This document shows, piece after piece, positions 63,325 to 64,000 of a DNA stretch of 64,000 nucleotides. A program made the translations under genes and the position numbers. The stretch's first letter is position 1, and every line of letters starts with the position of its first letter. The stretch lies in assembly GCA_964017155.1 (NCBI GenBank), contig OZ024863.1, positions 42,805,084 through 42,869,083 of the forward strand. Reading direction: 5' to 3'. The notes under the pieces are model-generated. The model did no database searches. It saw only the letters and a list, made by a program, of their open reading frames with translations, and was not told the origin of the DNA. Source of the stretch: Oasisia sp. SBJ-2009. Lineage: Eukaryota; Annelida; Polychaeta; Sabellida; Siboglinidae.

Positions 63325-64000
63325 GTGAGTAAATACTATTATAAATGAGAACGAGCATTGCCATTTGATAGAAAAGACGATAAAGTAGGACTTAGTGACA
63401 ACAAGTTTAAATCGTCAAATGCCCCCATGTCTATATTTATACAGTTTTCTCAAAATCAAATTTATCTACCTGCGACTCATTTCATTACAACTTGAGACAT
63501 ATATTTAAGTCAGATAAAATGAGTAAATTAGTTACCGATGTTTCACAAGTGACAGTGTTTATTTTGGCTGTGAGCAAGATTATAGCCAAATGTGTTGATC
63601 TGTTTTTGTAGATATTATGAAAGTGAAATATGTTTTGAAATACATTAGAAAAGTATCGTGTTCATAAACTTTAATAACTGTAACTTCAATTGACATGTGC
63701 AGTTATGTCTGCATTACCCATTGATATCAAGTGCTGCGGAACTTTGTTGGCATTCAGAAAGGCACTAAAAACGCACGTTTTCAAAGCATATTACTCCTGA
63801 CATTTTAAAGTGAAAAAAAGGCTACAGTTTAGTGTTATGCACCTAAAAGAGTTTACACTAGCTAATCATTTGCATCTACAATCCAATTTTTCACCTTAGT
63901 GGTTACCTCAGAAAGTGGTCTTAAAGTGGGAAAATCTAGCTAAATCACCGACACCATGAACCGGCCCATCTTGGATCTTGCAACCAATCACAACCCAGCA
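63325..64000 (+). other. FAM135 intron 8 with a LINE C-terminal remnant
   Basis: AT-rich intron. At about 63,750-63,800 the plus strand reads A-F-R-K-A-L-K-T-H-V-F-K-A-Y-Y, a typical C-terminal end of L2/Rex-like LINE polymerases. Nothing else is recognised. Confidence 0.45.

Overview
This is a eukaryotic window, almost certainly from an invertebrate metazoan. It has small exons with GT/AG borders, long AT-rich introns, tRNA-derived SINEs, LINEs, a Ty3/gypsy element, MITEs and large minisatellites. The exact phylum cannot be fixed from the sequence; a marine lophotrochozoan or a chordate-like invertebrate would both fit.

Left part (1-22.6 kb). At 0.6-1.25 kb there are three tandem modules, each with a perfect TGACGTCA palindrome and exon-like sequence on the minus strand. 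A 5'-truncated LINE with an intact reverse-transcriptase ORF lies at 2.9-5.34 kb (minus). At 6.8-11.77 kb there is a two-exon minus-strand gene that I do not recognise. It predicts a 1,264-residue, mostly low-complexity protein with six degenerate repeats about 40 residues apart, a phase-matched small terminal exon, a stop and an AATAAA signal. A composite DNA-transposon-like region follows at 12.1-13.6 kb. A young Ty3/gypsy retrotransposon (14,622-19,336, minus) has 199-bp LTRs with two mismatches, a 5-bp target duplication, a tRNA-Leu-type primer site, an intact pol and a frameshifted gag.

Right part (22.6-64 kb). This holds the 5' part of one plus-strand gene, a FAM135A/FAM135B homologue. 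Eight coding exons (32,744-63,324) join in phase to give its first 282 codons; the rest lies beyond the window. A noncoding first exon near 22.6-22.9 kb is plausible. The introns carry four unrelated minisatellites (35-bp, 13/20-bp polypyrimidine, 20/21-bp E-box-rich and 15-bp units), several microsatellites, three tRNA-derived SINE families, a piggyBac-like and a hAT-like MITE, and a MITE-like family of at least five copies all in the same orientation.

The most unusual items are: the 35-bp minisatellite, which encodes the same repeating peptide in all three frames; the 3.7-kb polypyrimidine array; the tandem CRE modules; the long repeat-protein gene; and a pair of inverted repeat arms at 55.7 and 60.7 kb, each placed just before a CpG-richer, promoter-like block that ends in a splice donor. 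Very long ORFs in the minisatellites are consequences of the repeat units and are not called as genes.
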